From the NCBI GenBank assembly GCA_000474255.1, contig BATO01000026.1, forward strand, positions 1-64,000: a stretch of 64,000 nucleotides of DNA. Direction: 5' to 3'. The notes under the pieces were generated by a model. The model had not been told where the DNA came from. It worked only from the letters and a program-made list of their open reading frames with translations, and ran no database searches. The translations under genes and the position numbers were made by a program. Every line of letters starts with the position of its first letter. Position 1 is the first letter of the stretch. The stretch is from Aquipseudomonas alcaligenes MRY13-0052. Lineage in GTDB: Bacteria > Pseudomonadota > Gammaproteobacteria > Pseudomonadales > Pseudomonadaceae. Positions 56,732 to 64,000 of this stretch are shown here, in pieces.

Positions 56732-57514
56732 ATGACCGTGACCATAAAGACGCCCGCAGAAATCGAAAAGATGCGCGTGGCAGGCCGCCTGGCCGCCGAA
56801 GTCCTGGAGATGATCGGCGAGCACGTCAAACCCGGCGTGACCACCGAAGAACTCGACCGCATCTGCCACGACTACATCGTCAACGTGCAGAAAGCGATTC
56901 CCGCCCCGCTCAACTACAAGGGCTTCCCCAAGTCCATCTGCACCTCGATCAACCATGTGGTGTGCCACGGCATTCCCAACGAGAAGGCGCTGAAGGACGG
57001 TGACACCCTGAACATCGACGTGACCGTCATCAAGGACGGCTACCACGGCGACACCAGCCGCATGTTCCACGTCGGCAAGGTGCCGGTCTGGGCCGAGCGC
57101 CTGTCCCAGGTCACCCAGGAGTGCATGTACAAGGCCATCGAGCTGGTCAAGCCGGGCTGCCGCCTGGGCGACATCGGCGAGGTGATCCAGAAGCACGCCG
57201 AGAAGAACGGTTTCTCGGTGGTCCGCGAGTTCTGCGGCCACGGCATCGGCGCGGTGTTCCACGAAGAGCCGCAGATCCTCCACTACGGCCGTGCCGGCAC
57301 CGGCATGGAGCTCAAGGCGGGGATGACCTTCACCATCGAGCCGATGATCAACCAGGGCCGTGCCGAGACCAAGGTACTGGGCGACGGCTGGACCGCCATC
57401 ACCAAGGACCGCAAGCTCTCCGCGCAGTGGGAACACACCCTGGTGGTGACCGAGACCGGCTACGAGATCTTCACCCTGCGCAGCGACGACACCATTCCCC
57501 GGGTTTCTGCCTGA
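56732..57514 (+). CDS. map: Type I methionine aminopeptidase
   Basis: A 260-residue metallopeptidase that removes N-terminal methionine. Metal-binding residues lie in NIDVTVIKDGYHGDTSRMF (two Asp), CGHGIGAVFHEEP (His), MTFTIEPMI (Glu) and WEHTLVVTE (Glu). It is divergent from rpsB and followed 38 bp later by glnD. Confidence 0.98.
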   Translation: MTVTIKTPAEIEKMRVAGRLAAEVLEMIGEHVKPGVTTEELDRICHDYIVNVQKAIPAPLNYKGFPKSICTSINHVVCHGIPNEKALKDGDTLNIDVTVIKDGYHGDTSRMFHVGKVPVWAERLSQVTQECMYKAIELVKPGCRLGDIGEVIQKHAEKNGFSVVREFCGHGIGAVFHEEPQILHYGRAGTGMELKAGMTFTIEPMINQGRAETKVLGDGWTAITKDRKLSAQWEHTLVVTETGYEIFTLRSDDTIPRVSA

Positions 57515-57552
57515 GTCCTGACCCCGCCCCACAGCTATAAGGAAGGCGACCG

Positions 57553-60255
57553 ATGCCGCAGGTGGATCCCGAACTGTTCGACCGCGGCCAGTTCCAGGCC
57601 GAGCTGGCGCTGAAATCCAGCCCCATCGCCGCCTTCAAGAAGGCCATCCGCCAGGCGAAGGAGGTGCTCGACACCCGCTTCGCCAATGGCCGCGACATCC
57701 GCCGCCTGGTGGAAGACCGCGCCTGGTTCGTCGACCAGCTCCTGCGCGCCGCCTGGGAGCGCTTCGACTGGAGCGAAGACGCCGACATCGCCCTGCTGGC
57801 GGTCGGCGGCTACGGCCGGGGCGAGCTGCACCCCTACTCCGACATCGACCTGCTGATCCTCCTGGACAGCGCCGACCACGAGACCTTCCGCGAATCCATC
57901 GAAGGCTTCCTCACCCTGCTCTGGGACATCGGCCTGGAAGTCGGGCAGAGCGTGCGCTCGGTGGACGAATGCGCCGATGAGGCCCGCGCCGATCTGACGG
58001 TGGTCACCAACCTGATGGAAAGCCGCACCATCGCCGGCCCGGAAAGCCTGCGCAGGCGCATGCAGGACGTCACCAGCCCCGAGCGCATGTGGCCGAGCAA
58101 GGACTTCTTCCTCGCCAAGCGCCAGGAGCAGAAGGCCCGCCACGCCAAGTACAACGACACCGAATACAACCTCGAGCCCAACGTGAAGGGCTCGCCCGGG
58201 GGCCTGCGCGACATCCAGACCATCCTCTGGGTCGCCCGCCGCCAGTTCGGCAGCCTCAACCTGCACGCCCTGGTAAAGGAAGGCTTCCTCGTGGAAAGCG
58301 AATGCAGCATGCTCGCCTCCAGCCAGGAGTTTCTCTGGAAGGTGCGCTACGCCCTGCACATGCTCGCCGGCCGCGCCGAGGACCGCCTGCTGTTCGACCA
58401 CCAGCGCAAGCTGGCCGGACTGCTGGGCTTCCAGGGCGACGATGCCAAGCAGGCCATCGAACACTTCATGCAGAAGTACTACCGCGTGGTGATGGGCGTC
58501 GCCGAGCTGAGCGACCTGATCAACCAGCACTTCGAGGAAGTCATCCTGCGCAGCGCCGAGTCGTCGCCCGCGCAGCCGCTCAACAGCCGCTTCCAGCTGC
58601 GTGACCGCTACATCGAAGTCACCCACCCCAACGTCTTCAAGCGCACCCCCTTCGCCCTGCTGGAAATCTTCGTGCTGATGGCCCAGCACCCCGAGATCAA
58701 GGGCGTGCGTGCCGACACCATCCGCCTGCTGCGCGACAGCCGCCACCTGATCGACGACGACTTCCGCAGCGACATCCGCAACACCAGCCTGTTCATCGAG
58801 CTGTTCAAGTCGTCCCAGGGCATCCACCGCAACCTGCGGCGGATGAACCGCTACGGCATCCTCGGCCGCTACCTGCCCGAGTTCGGCCACATCATCGGGC
58901 AGATGCAGCACGACCTGTTCCACATCTATACGGTCGACGCCCACACGCTCAACCTGATCAAGCACCTGCGCAAGCTCAAGTGGCCCGAACTGGCGGAGAA
59001 GTTCCCGCTCGCCAGCAAGGTCATCGACAAGCTGCCCAAGCCCGAGCTGATCTATATCGCCGGTCTCTACCACGACATCGGCAAGGGCCGTGGCGGCGAC
59101 CATTCCGAGCTCGGCGCCGTCGACGCCGAAGCCTTCTGCGCCCGGCACCAGTTGCCGGCCTGGGACTCGCGCCTGGTCACCTGGCTGGTGCAGAACCACC
59201 TGGTCATGTCCACCACCGCGCAGCGCAAGGACCTCTCCGACCCGCAGGTGATCTTCGACTTCGCCCAGTTGGTCGGCGACCAGACCCACCTCGACTACCT
59301 CTACGTACTCACCGTGGCCGACATCAACGCCACCAACCCGAGCCTGTGGAACTCCTGGCGCGCCAGCCTGCTGCGCCAGCTCTACACCGAAACCAAGCGC
59401 GCCCTGCGCCGCGGTCTGGAAAACCCGCTGGACCGCGAAGAGCAGATCCGCCAGACCCAGACCGCCGCCATCGACATCCTCGTGCGCAACGGCATCGACC
59501 AGGACGACGCCGAGCAACTCTGGTCTCAGCTCGGCGACGACTACTTCCTGCGCCACACCGCCAACGACGTGGCCTGGCACACCGAAGCCATCCTCCAGCA
59601 CCCGGCCGGCAACGACCCGCTGGTGCTGATCAAGGAAACCGCCCAGCGCGAGTTCGAGGGCGCCACCCAGATCTTCATCTACGCCCCGGACCAGCACGAC
59701 TTCTTCGCCGTGACCGTGGCCGCGATGAGCCAGCTCAACCTCAACATCCACGACGCGCGGATCATCACCTCCACCAGCCAGTTCACCCTCGACACCTACA
59801 TCGTGCTCGACACCGCTGGTGGCTCCATCGGCGACAACCCGGCGCGGGTGAAGGAAATCCGCGAGGGCCTGATCGAGGCGCTGAAGAACCCCGACGAGTA
59901 CCCGGCGATCATCCAGCGCCGCGTACCGCGCCAGCTCAAGCACTTCGCCTTCCCGCCCCAGGTGACCATCTCCAACGACGCCCAGCGCCCGGTGACCGTG
60001 CTCGAACTGATCGCCCCCGACCGCCCCGGCCTGCTGGCGCGCATCGGGCGCATCTTCCTCGACTTCGACCTGTCGCTGCAGAACGCCAAGATCGCCACCC
60101 TCGGCGAGCGGGTGGAAGACGTATTCTTCGTCACCGACGCCGACAACCAGCCGCTGGCCGACCCCGAGCTGTGCCGGCGCCTGCAGGCCGCCATCGTCTC
60201 GCAGCTGTCCGAAGCCAACGCCCAGGGCGTGGACCCGAATCGCATCAGTATCTGA
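57553..60255 (+). CDS. glnD: Bifunctional [protein-PII] uridylyltransferase/uridylyl-removing enzyme GlnD
   Basis: A 900-residue nitrogen sensor: an N-terminal nucleotidyltransferase domain ([20 protein letters not shown]), a helical linker, an HD phosphohydrolase domain ([21 protein letters not shown]) for UMP removal, and two C-terminal ACT domains that sense glutamine. It controls PII (GlnB/GlnK) uridylylation and through it glutamine synthetase and NtrBC. AAGGAAG precedes the ATG. dapC follows 40 bp downstream. Confidence 0.98.
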   Translation: MPQVDPELFDRGQFQAELALKSSPIAAFKKAIRQAKEVLDTRFANGRDIRRLVEDRAWFVDQLLRAAWERFDWSEDADIALLAVGGYGRGELHPYSDIDLLILLDSADHETFRESIEGFLTLLWDIGLEVGQSVRSVDECADEARADLTVVTNLMESRTIAGPESLRRRMQDVTSPERMWPSKDFFLAKRQEQKARHAKYNDTEYNLEPNVKGSPGGLRDIQTILWVARRQFGSLNLHALVKEGFLVESECSMLASSQEFLWKVRYALHMLAGRAEDRLLFDHQRKLAGLLGFQGDDAKQAIEHFMQKYYRVVMGVAELSDLINQHFEEVILRSAESSPAQPLNSRFQLRDRYIEVTHPNVFKRTPFALLEIFVLMAQHPEIKGVRADTIRLLRDSRHLIDDDFRSDIRNTSLFIELFKSSQGIHRNLRRMNRYGILGRYLPEFGHIIGQMQHDLFHIYTVDAHTLNLIKHLRKLKWPELAEKFPLASKVIDKLPKPELIYIAGLYHDIGKGRGGDHSELGAVDAEAFCARHQLPAWDSRLVTWLVQNHLVMSTTAQRKDLSDPQVIFDFAQLVGDQTHLDYLYVLTVADINATNPSLWNSWRASLLRQLYTETKRALRRGLENPLDREEQIRQTQTAAIDILVRNGIDQDDAEQLWSQLGDDYFLRHTANDVAWHTEAILQHPAGNDPLVLIKETAQREFEGATQIFIYAPDQHDFFAVTVAAMSQLNLNIHDARIITSTSQFTLDTYIVLDTAGGSIGDNPARVKEIREGLIEALKNPDEYPAIIQRRVPRQLKHFAFPPQVTISNDAQRPVTVLELIAPDRPGLLARIGRIFLDFDLSLQNAKIATLGERVEDVFFVTDADNQPLADPELCRRLQAAIVSQLSEANAQGVDPNRISI

Positions 60256-60295
60256 GCGCGCCCGTGCAGCCGCTCGCAGTAGCCAGGAACCACGA

Positions 60296-61489
60296 ATGAA
60301 CGACGCGCTGAACCACCTGCAGCCCTACCCCTTCGAAAAGCTCCGCGCCCTGCTCGGCGGCGTGCAGCCCGCCGACAAGAAGGCCATCGCCCTGTCCATC
60401 GGCGAGCCCAAGCACCGCTCGCCGGACTTCGTCGCCAAGGCCCTGGCCGACAGCCTGGACCAGATGGCCGTGTACCCCACCACCCTCGGCATCCCGGCCC
60501 TGCGTGAAGCCATCGCCGCCTGGTGCGAGCGCCGTTTCAAGGTGCCCACCGGCTGGCTCGACGCCGCCCGCCACGTGCTGCCGGTCAACGGTACCCGCGA
60601 GGCGCTGTTCGCCTTCACCCAGACCGTGGTCAACCGCGCCGACAACGGCCTGGTGGTCAGCCCGAACCCCTTCTACCAAATCTATGAAGGCGCAGCCCTG
60701 CTCGCCGGCGCCGAGCCGCACTACCTGCCCTGCCTGGCGGAGAACGGCTTCAACCCCGACTTCGACGCCGTACCGGCCGAGGTCTGGCAGCGCTGCCAGA
60801 TCCTCTTCCTCTGCTCCCCGGGCAACCCCACCGGCGCCCTGGTGCCGGTCGAACAACTGAAGAAGCTGATCGCCCTGGCCGACGAATACGATTTCGTCAT
60901 CGCCGCCGACGAGTGCTACAGCGAGCTGTACTTCGACGAAGCCAACCCGCCCGCCGGCCTGCTCAGCGCCTGCGCCGAACTGGGCCGCAGCGACTTCGCC
61001 CGCTGCGTGGTGTTCCACAGCCTGTCCAAGCGCTCCAACCTGCCGGGCCTGCGTTCCGGCTTCGTCGCCGGTGACGCCGCCATCCTCAAGGCCTTCCTGC
61101 TGTATCGCACCTACCACGGCTGCGCCATGCCCGTGCAGACCCAGCTGGCCAGCATCGCCGCCTGGAACGACGAAGCCCACGTGCGCGCCAACCGCGACCT
61201 GTACCGCGAGAAGTACGACGCCGTGCTCGACATCCTCGGTGGCGTACTCGACGTGCAACGCCCGGACGGTGGCTTCTACCTCTGGGCGAAAACCCCGGTG
61301 GACGACCAGACCTTTACCCGCGAGCTCTTCGTCCGCGAGCACGTCACCGTGGTGCCCGGCTCCTACCTCTCCCGCGAGGTGGACGGCTTCAACCCCGGCG
61401 CCGGCCGCGTGCGCATGGCCCTGGTGGCACCGCTCGCCGAGTGCATCGAAGCCGCCGAGCGCATCCGCGACTTCGTCCGCAGCCTCTGA
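60296..61489 (+). CDS. dapC: Succinyldiaminopimelate transaminase DapC
   Basis: A 397-residue class I/II PLP aminotransferase of lysine/meso-diaminopimelate synthesis. The substrate/PLP region includes LPVNGTREALFAFTQ, SPGNPTGALV and CYSELYFDE; the PLP lysine is in FHSLSKRSNLPGLRSGF. The gene order glnD-dapC is as in P. aeruginosa, where it is the dapC of the succinylase pathway. AGGA precedes the ATG. Confidence 0.94.
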   Translation: MNDALNHLQPYPFEKLRALLGGVQPADKKAIALSIGEPKHRSPDFVAKALADSLDQMAVYPTTLGIPALREAIAAWCERRFKVPTGWLDAARHVLPVNGTREALFAFTQTVVNRADNGLVVSPNPFYQIYEGAALLAGAEPHYLPCLAENGFNPDFDAVPAEVWQRCQILFLCSPGNPTGALVPVEQLKKLIALADEYDFVIAADECYSELYFDEANPPAGLLSACAELGRSDFARCVVFHSLSKRSNLPGLRSGFVAGDAAILKAFLLYRTYHGCAMPVQTQLASIAAWNDEAHVRANRDLYREKYDAVLDILGGVLDVQRPDGGFYLWAKTPVDDQTFTRELFVREHVTVVPGSYLSREVDGFNPGAGRVRMALVAPLAECIEAAERIRDFVRSL

Positions 61490-61650
61490 TCCGACTGCCC
61501 GGTCAGCGAACGGGCAGGTGTCACAAAGCCGAACATCCAGGCTTGCCCCTTGGTGCAGGGCCCCTGAAAATCCGGCCTCTCATCCAGGGAAGGATGAGCT
61601 CGCAGACCCCGGTTGAACCGGGGCCGGCCATCCATGGAGCAGGAGTCAGG

Positions 61651-62037
61651 ATGAAAGTCTTCGAAGTGACCATCACCATCGGCGGCGCGGTCGGCCATGT
61701 CATCGTCGGCGGCGGCGTGTTCAACGCCGAAGTACGCGACACCAGCAACGGCCGCACCTCTCTCTACACCGTCTACATGGCCGGCATCGGCGTAGGTCTT
61801 CCAACGTTCCGCGCCACATCCCGCACCTTCCGTTTCAGCGACGATGCCGCCAAGTCCTCCAATAGCTTCGAAGGCTACGGCTACATGGGCGGGGTATCGG
61901 CCGAAGTGGGCGCCGGCATCAAGATCGGCGGTGGCATCAAGATCCCCAATGGCCCGATGATCCCCACCAGCGTCTCGACCGACTACGGCGGCGTCGATAT
62001 CAGCGTGTCCCACAACGTCACGCGCTGGGCACTCTAG
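61651..62037 (+). CDS. Glycine-rich small protein of unknown function
   Basis: A 128-residue protein starting MKVFEVTITIGGAVGHVIVG, with alternating hydrophobic and glycine residues that predict beta strands and a second glycine-rich block (SAEVGAGIKIGGGIKIPNG). It has no signal peptide, no long transmembrane segment and no cysteine. I recognise no family. The start at 61651 is chosen for a GGAG at 5 nt; the longer frame from 61441 overlaps dapC. A small membrane protein follows 9 bp downstream and is likely co-transcribed. Confidence 0.75.
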   Translation: MKVFEVTITIGGAVGHVIVGGGVFNAEVRDTSNGRTSLYTVYMAGIGVGLPTFRATSRTFRFSDDAAKSSNSFEGYGYMGGVSAEVGAGIKIGGGIKIPNGPMIPTSVSTDYGGVDISVSHNVTRWAL

Positions 62038-62046
62038 GAGTTTCGA

Positions 62047-62268
62047 ATGGACAGCACGCTCCGCCTGGCAATCGGCATCCTCCTGCTCGCCGTCGCGCTC
62101 TATCTGCTACTCGCCCCGGGCAAGGTGTCCACTGCCCTGGCGCGCTTCTATGGCCGCTACCCCCTGGTGCGCCTGGCCCCCGAGCGCCAGCTCCAATCGG
62201 CGCCGACACTCGTGCGCGCCCTCGGCGCGGTCGTCGCTGTGCTCGGCCTCGCTGTGTTCTTCCTCTGA
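62047..62268 (+). CDS. Small two-helix membrane protein of unknown function
   Basis: A 73-residue protein with two hydrophobic segments (about residues 6-24 and 55-72) separated by a basic loop. Probably an inner-membrane protein with both ends on the same side. A strong AGGAG at 6 nt supports the start. It lies 9 bp after the glycine-rich gene. No family recognised. Confidence 0.7.
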   Translation: MDSTLRLAIGILLLAVALYLLLAPGKVSTALARFYGRYPLVRLAPERQLQSAPTLVRALGAVVAVLGLAVFFL

Positions 62269-62385
62269 CGGCACCGTGCGCCGCGCAGGCGCCCCACCGG
62301 GCAATCCCGCGTGGCATAATCGCCGACCGACGTCGCGCGCCCACGGCTGCGCGCCCCCTTGGTTCACGTGATTCCGAGCTGCCCC

Positions 62386-62439
62386 ATGACCATCACCCTC
62401 TACGGCATCAAGGCCTGGGATACCGTAGCGAATCGGTGA
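62386..62439 (+). pseudogene. Truncated ArsC/Spx-like (YffB-type) gene, disrupted by prophage
   Basis: The reading frame begins MTITLYGIKAWDT and then diverges (VANR) to a stop after 17 codons. The opening is the N-terminus of the ArsC/Spx-family protein that follows dapC at PA3664 in P. aeruginosa (family form xLYGIKACDTMKKA). Tryptophan stands where the family cysteine should be. The remaining 100 or so residues are absent, and phage genes begin just downstream. The gene was probably cut at this point by integration. Confidence 0.72.
62400..62425. other. Inferred left prophage attachment junction (attL)
   Basis: Host-like coding sequence (GGCATCAAGGCCTG) passes into non-host sequence within this interval, inside the ArsC/Spx-like gene. 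The exact core cannot be set without the right junction, which lies outside the window. Confidence 0.5.
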
Positions 62440-62476
62440 TTTTCCTTTCAGATCAAAGTCTTGCAGCAGAAAATGG

Positions 62477-62498
62477 CGCCTCGCAACGGGGCGTTTTG
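62477..62498. terminator. Terminator-like hairpin at the prophage edge
   Basis: Stem CGCCTCG / CGGGGCG (one G-T pair) with a CAA loop and flanking TTTT/AAAA, so it could stop transcription from either side: host genes on the left or phage late genes on the right. Confidence 0.65.
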
Positions 62499-62553
62499 CA
62501 TGACTTCCCACCTCAACAAAATCAAATACTTAGGGATGTGTTTTGGGGAAGAT

Positions 62554-63066
62554 TTACGGCGGTTTCGCCGTGACTTCTCGGGCCCACGCCTGCAGTCCTT
62601 TGAGCCTCACGGCGCAGCTGTCTGCATCTCCGGCGAGGGCGGCAAGATCACTCGCAGTCGCTGGGTGAAGTTCGGCGTACTGGGCTCCATCATCCATGCC
62701 TCCGGCGCCGGTGGCGGTGGGCACTCCGTTGCAACTGGCCGGACTTCGGACCTTGACGAGCAGCCGCTGGCGATCAGCAGCGAGATCAGCACGCAGCCGA
62801 TCAGTGTTCTCCTGGGCATGTGCCAGCTCCTGGTAGTGCTGTTGTTCGGTGAGTTCCAGTCGGCGCTGCAGGCCCGCCTGCTGTTCCAGCTGCGCCTGCA
62901 GCTGCCTGGCCGTGGCGCGGTCGATTTCGGCCAGGGTGTCGGCGTGCACCTGGTTGGCAGTGGCCAGCTTCGCCTCCCAGCGCCAGCCGTTCACCAGCGC
63001 GCCAGCGGCAGCAGCAATCGCCCCGGCTATCACGAGCACCAGCAGGCGAATCTGCAGGGCGGTCAC
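62554..63066 (-). CDS. Phage inner-membrane spanin Rz
   Basis: A 170-residue protein with an N-terminal signal-anchor (LLVLVIAGAIAAAAGALVNGW) and a long periplasmic coiled-coil-prone part (TARQLQAQLEQQAGLQRRLELTEQQ). These are the features of the i-spanin that fuses inner and outer membranes in phage lysis. The GTG start overlaps the preceding lysozyme-like gene by 4 bp. It contains Rz1 in another frame. Confidence 0.88.
   Translation of the reverse strand: MTALQIRLLVLVIAGAIAAAAGALVNGWRWEAKLATANQVHADTLAEIDRATARQLQAQLEQQAGLQRRLELTEQQHYQELAHAQENTDRLRADLAADRQRLLVKVRSPASCNGVPTATGAGGMDDGAQYAELHPATASDLAALAGDADSCAVRLKGLQAWAREVTAKPP
62607..62819 (-). CDS. Phage outer-membrane lipoprotein spanin Rz1, embedded in Rz
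   Basis: A 70-residue lipoprotein wholly inside the Rz gene in a different frame. The signal ends LLIASGC, giving lipidated C20; the short mature part is proline-rich (ECPPPPAPEAW), as in o-spanins. Embedded Rz/Rz1 pairs are well known in lambdoid phages. The ATG is at 62819. Confidence 0.88.
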   Translation of the reverse strand: MPRRTLIGCVLISLLIASGCSSRSEVRPVATECPPPPAPEAWMMEPSTPNFTQRLRVILPPSPEMQTAAP

Positions 63067-63539
63067 TGCACCGCCTCCACGGCCTGCTGGTAGAGCGCAG
63101 GCCAGGTCTCAGGGTGCGGCTTCCCCGGGCGCCAGGTGCGCAGGTACATCTCCCAGGCCGCTCGGGGCGCGCCGATCTCCGGCAAGGCCATTGGGTCAGT
63201 GATCAGCAGCAGGCGAGCCAGGCAGCAGGCCAGAACATCGTCGGTCTCGATGGCGGCGTAGATGGCGTCATCGGTTGGGGGCACGCCCCGTGCCTCGAGC
63301 ACCTTCGCCGCAGTGCGCATGGTGGCCACGTGACGCGGCACGCCGTGGACCATTCCGCCGCCCTTCTCCCCCTGCCAGAAGCTCCTCGCGGGCCCGTTGA
63401 TTTGCCGGCGGTGAATGAAGCGGCTCTCCTGTAGCCCGATGGCCAGCAGCATCACCTCGGCCTTTTTCCCCGCCATGCGGTCAGGCAGCAGCAAAAACGC
63501 CGGGGCGATGATCTCCCGGCGGACCTGTTGTAGATCCAT
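63063..63539 (-). CDS. Phage lysozyme/transglycosylase-like protein, probable endolysin
   Basis: A 158-residue phage protein. The segment MLLAIGLQESRFIHRRQ has the helix-glutamate-serine pattern of the goose-type/SLT lysozyme active site, followed by GPARSFWQGEKGGGMVHGV, so E is the candidate catalytic acid. It directly precedes Rz/Rz1, the place of an endolysin, although similar proteins are also annotated as phage structural proteins. GGAG at 6 nt supports the start at 63539. Confidence 0.6.
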   Translation of the reverse strand: MDLQQVRREIIAPAFLLLPDRMAGKKAEVMLLAIGLQESRFIHRRQINGPARSFWQGEKGGGMVHGVPRHVATMRTAAKVLEARGVPPTDDAIYAAIETDDVLACCLARLLLITDPMALPEIGAPRAAWEMYLRTWRPGKPHPETWPALYQQAVEAVQ

Positions 63540-63552
63540 GTTGTTCTCCAGA

Positions 63553-63580
63553 AACAAGAAGCCCCGCGCTCGGCGGGGCT
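63553..63580 (-). terminator. Terminator between phage tail-associated gene and lysis cassette
   Basis: Stem AGCCCCGC / GCGGGGCT with a 5-nt loop, followed on the minus strand by TTCTTGTTTC. It begins right after the upstream gene. Confidence 0.7.
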
Positions 63581-63581
63581 G

Positions 63582-63995
63582 TCAGGTAGGTTCGGCCTGC
63601 GGCGGCCAGTTCATAGGCGGAAGCATGGCGAGCAGTTCGGCCTCGGTGGGCACGGGGGCCCCGGCCTTCACGTCGGCCACGAGCTGGTAGCCCAAAGCCC
63701 AGCAGGCGTCCCGCCACTCCACCCCGGCCTGCCCCTCCGCCTGGAACTGAGGGTTGGTGCTGGTGGCGTAGGTGCACAGGCTGAGGATGCTGTCGTAGTT
63801 GCGCTGGCGCGCGACGCCATCCATGTGCGCCTGCACCACCGCTGTGAGGCGAGCGACCACCTCGGCCTCGTTCAGGGCTGGCTGGCGGAACGCGCCATCC
63901 TGGTAGAGGCAGCCCTGCTGCACCCAGTCCGGGCATTCGATCCAGGTCAGCGATTCGTTGAACTCGGGCCAAGGGTCGTAGCTGGCCGTCTCCAT
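63582..63995 (-). CDS. Phage tail-fibre-associated protein, possibly 5'-incomplete
   Basis: At least 137 residues. The C-terminal half ([19 protein letters not shown] ... [17 protein letters not shown] ... [11 protein letters not shown]) matches a domain commonly found at the end of Pseudomonas phage tail-fibre or tail-fibre-assembly proteins. An ATG lies at 63995, only 5 bp from the window edge, and the frame is open upstream, so the true start may lie outside. It precedes the lysis cassette, consistent with late-gene order. Confidence 0.65.
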   Translation of the reverse strand: METASYDPWPEFNESLTWIECPDWVQQGCLYQDGAFRQPALNEAEVVARLTAVVQAHMDGVARQRNYDSILSLCTYATSTNPQFQAEGQAGVEWRDACWALGYQLVADVKAGAPVPTEAELLAMLPPMNWPPQAEPT

Positions 63996-64000
63996 GACAA

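Noticed and set aside
57535-59943. An 802-codon minus-strand open frame antisense to glnD
   Set aside because: Shadow of GlnD; no ribosome-binding site or domain.
62461-63093. A 210-codon plus-strand frame across the lysis cassette
   Set aside because: Antisense to the Rz/Rz1 pair, which carries clear spanin features.

Overview
This 64 kb, GC-rich window is a chromosomal segment of a Pseudomonas. The gene content and order match the P. aeruginosa PA3603-PA3664 neighbourhood: dgkA-erdR, recX-recA-pncC-mutS-fdxA-rsmZ-rpoS-nlpD-pcm-surE-truD-ispF, fghA-adhC-gfnR, ispD-ftsB-eno-kdsA-pyrG-tilS-accA-dnaE-rnhB-lpxB-lpxA-fabZ-lpxD-skp-bamA-rseP-dxr-cdsA-uppS-frr-pyrH-tsf-rpsB, then map-glnD-dapC. 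rhlG, fpr/finR and a PA3611-like protein also fit. Some left-hand genes (rimO, rhlG, fpr/finR) lie elsewhere in PAO1, so this is a different species. I cannot name it from sequence alone.

Layout. 1-9.5 kb: the 5' part of kup, rimO, then small accessory genes (a stand-alone deaminase-like protein with a GST, rhlG, a small secreted protein, trmO, an ABM monooxygenase/VOC divergon), the fpr/finR divergon, dgkA and erdR. 9.6-16.8 kb: a DMT transporter, a DTW-domain/nitrilase-fold pair, an unusually long FadL, a 0.7 kb gap, a PA3611-like secreted protein, an orphan RHH-like protein and a LOG-family protein. 16.8-24.6 kb: DNA repair (recX, LexA-controlled recA, pncC, mutS), fdxA, the regulatory RNA RsmZ with its GacA site, and rpoS-nlpD. 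24.7-30.9 kb: the pcm-surE-truD-ispF string and the formaldehyde-detoxification divergon. 30.8-56.5 kb: a long, nearly unbroken minus-strand run of essential isoprenoid, lipid A, outer-membrane assembly, fatty-acid, nucleotide, replication and translation genes. Many of its junctions overlap by 1 or 4 bp, with internal terminators or hairpins at rpsB/tsf, tsf/pyrH, bamA/rseP, accA/dnaE and eno/ftsB. 56.7-62.3 kb: map, glnD, dapC and two unrecognised small genes.

At about 62.4 kb the chromosome is interrupted. An ArsC/Spx-like gene stops after 13 family-like codons. What follows is phage: Rz with an embedded Rz1, a lysozyme-like protein and a tail-associated protein, all on the minus strand. 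This looks like the left junction of a prophage that continues beyond the window.

I did not find a clearly new multi-gene system. The best leads are the prophage junction, the orphan deaminase-like gene, the glycine-rich/small-membrane pair beside the junction, the 20-bp palindrome upstream of eno, and the hairpin array between tsf and pyrH. No tRNA, rRNA, CRISPR array or insertion sequence was seen.
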